From: Actinomycetes bacterium
Lineage (GTDB): Bacteria > Actinomycetota > Acidimicrobiia > Acidimicrobiales > Acidimicrobiaceae
DNA length: 51,048 bases
Direction: 5' to 3'
Assembly: GCA_021826315.1 (NCBI GenBank)
Contig: JAKAZZ010000017.1
Span: 1-51,048 of the forward strand
Shown here one piece after another: positions 50,060-51,048 of this stretch; the first letter of the stretch is position 1; each line of letters starts with the position of its first letter. The translations under genes and the position numbers were made by a program. The notes below the pieces were generated by a model that saw nothing but the letters and a program-made list of their open reading frames with translations, had not been told where the DNA came from and searched no databases.

Positions 50060-51048
50060 ATGAAGGTAATGGGGTCCAAGGGGAGATCTTTGAATGGAGG
50101 GCGTAAAAAAGGGTTTGCGCTAGCGCTTTCTGCCCTGTTGTTGAGTGCATGTGCTACGACGCCTGCGTCTTCGTCTTCCACAACCGTTCCCGTTGAGGCC
50201 ACATTCGGTACGTTGAAATTATGGAGCATCGTACATAGCCTCGATGGCCTTTACTCCGTCGTGTACCTCGATCCTTACTGGTTGGTATTCAACCAGCAGA
50301 ATCCTTCTGCAAATTGGAAGTTGAAGATGCCTACGAACGTGTCGTCTAGGCGGGGCATCGTTCTCGCTACGAGTAACAGCGGTGTCAAAGCAGTTGGCTT
50401 TATCCCATATGGAGCCCAAACGAATTCTATAGTCTTTGAGTACGGATCCAATGGCGCCTATGCCCCAAGCTTCTTCACTGGATCGCTTCTGACCTCTAAT
50501 CAGGCTATGTCTTATAACGTAGAGAACCTCTTCGCACTAGCTACCGCTGGTGGAAAGAGCGTCATCGAAGAGCAAAGCACCCCTGGCGGGACATTCTCCG
50601 AAGTTGCAAATTTTCCCTTTGTCGCACGAAAAGGTTCGATTGGATTCGAGGGTAACTCGGGTGTGGCGGTATTTTCGACTGACGCTGGAAGGGTTGAAGA
50701 GAGTAACACTATTGATGGTGGCAAGAGTTGGTCGTCTCCAGTTGTGCTAGCAGTCTCAGGAAATGTCCAACAGATCTTTATTGCGTCAATGGACCTCACT
50801 TCTAACTTCTCAACTATTGCGCCGGTTGGACCTCCTAACTTCGCTGTCGTATCTTCAGTTGCGAATAGCAGTTATACGACTTCATTTTTTGCTAACTCTT
50901 CCAAGGCTGCGTCCCTCACAACGACGACGCCGCCGATCCTTGGTGCCACCGCTATTGGATCTATCCTTGAAGTTGATGGGGCCATAGGTGGCGCTCTAAC
51001 GCTGCGCACCTTTGCGGCAGGGGGTATCTCAAGCCCCTCGACTCTGCA
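50060..51048 (+). CDS. Exported lipoprotein with Asp-box repeat (partial at right edge)
   Basis: The frame from ATG 50060 stays open to the edge (329 codons); ATG 50045 and TTG 50057 are alternatives in frame. A basic start, hydrophobic stretch and lipobox LLLSAC at about residues 26-31 mark it as a lipoprotein, with a Ser/Thr-rich linker after it. The body is rich in strands, Ser, Gly and Thr and includes an Asp-box-like segment NTIDGGKSWSSPV (pattern S/TxDxGxxW), typical of beta-propeller proteins. Function and C-terminus unknown. Confidence 0.75.
   Translation, partial: MKVMGSKGRSLNGGRKKGFALALSALLLSACATTPASSSSTTVPVEATFGTLKLWSIVHSLDGLYSVVYLDPYWLVFNQQNPSANWKLKMPTNVSSRRGIVLATSNSGVKAVGFIPYGAQTNSIVFEYGSNGAYAPSFFTGSLLTSNQAMSYNVENLFALATAGGKSVIEEQSTPGGTFSEVANFPFVARKGSIGFEGNSGVAVFSTDAGRVEESNTIDGGKSWSSPVVLAVSGNVQQIFIASMDLTSNFSTIAPVGPPNFAVVSSVANSSYTTSFFANSSKAASLTTTTPPILGATAIGSILEVDGAIGGALTLRTFAAGGISSPSTL

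Overview
The window looks like chromosomal DNA of an actinobacterium of roughly 50% G+C, most plausibly one of the acidophilic iron-oxidising Acidimicrobiia (Acidithrix/Ferrithrix/Ferrimicrobium type). The strongest support is the block gcvH - FHA protein (GarA type) - MerR (FtsR type) - DUF151 nuclease - second MerR - gcv genes, which is the actinobacterial Rv1826-Rv1832 neighbourhood. The species guess is inference from composition, gene style and frequent TTG starts. No tRNA, rRNA, CRISPR array or intact insertion sequence was seen.

Layout. 1-5.3 kb: the 5' part of a thiolase-like gene running off the left edge, a CDF metal transporter, a TetR regulator divergent from a drug-type MFS exporter with a candidate operator between them, and an HDOD protein. 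5.5-9.6 kb: a three-gene ABC importer (lipoprotein, fused double permease, ATPase) of the iron(III)/thiamine type. 9.8-10.6 kb: an orphan OmpR-type response regulator. 10.8-15.6 kb, minus strand: an assimilatory sulfate reduction operon (sulfite reductase, siroheme dehydrogenase, APS kinase, APS reductase, ATP sulfurylase) behind a promoter with a strong inverted repeat. 15.7-18.7 kb: a second MFS exporter and a DEAD-box RNA helicase with an RG-rich tail. 19.0-23.4 kb: a MarR regulator divergent from a glutamine-synthetase-like ligase and a cytochrome P450, then a convergent class I glutamine amidotransferase; together these suggest gamma-glutamylation-dependent amine metabolism.

23.66-24.04 kb holds a decayed ISL3-family transposase remnant with one terminal repeat still visible, followed by about 630 bp without genes. 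24.7-28.8 kb: a membrane-less chemoreceptor signalling domain, a CcdA-type membrane protein with an odd hydrophilic insert, a small membrane protein, a metallo-beta-lactamase-fold hydrolase and a CDP-alcohol phosphatidyltransferase. 28.9-31.5 kb: a fused nucleotidyltransferase/phosphomannomutase. 31.9-39.8 kb: the glycine cleavage genes (gcvH, gcvT, gcvPA, gcvPB) interleaved with FHA, two MerR regulators and the bifunctional nuclease. 40.0-42.6 kb: an amino-acid permease and a class II aldolase-family protein. 42.9-45.2 kb, minus strand: an anchored unknown protein, a PsiE-like protein and an RDD protein. 45.5-51.0 kb: an unrecognised protein with a start codon inside a potential hairpin, glucose-6-phosphate dehydrogenase, a membrane protein fused to a Sco1-type copper/thiol domain, and a lipoprotein running off the right edge.

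The most unusual items are the membrane-Sco1 fusion, the FtsR-type regulator with a roughly 300-residue disordered insert, the GarA-type FHA protein carrying a zinc ribbon, the ligase/P450/amidotransferase cluster, the ISL3 remnant, and two conspicuous inverted repeats (sulfite reductase promoter; start codon at 45.5 kb). I saw no clearly new multi-gene system such as a defence island.
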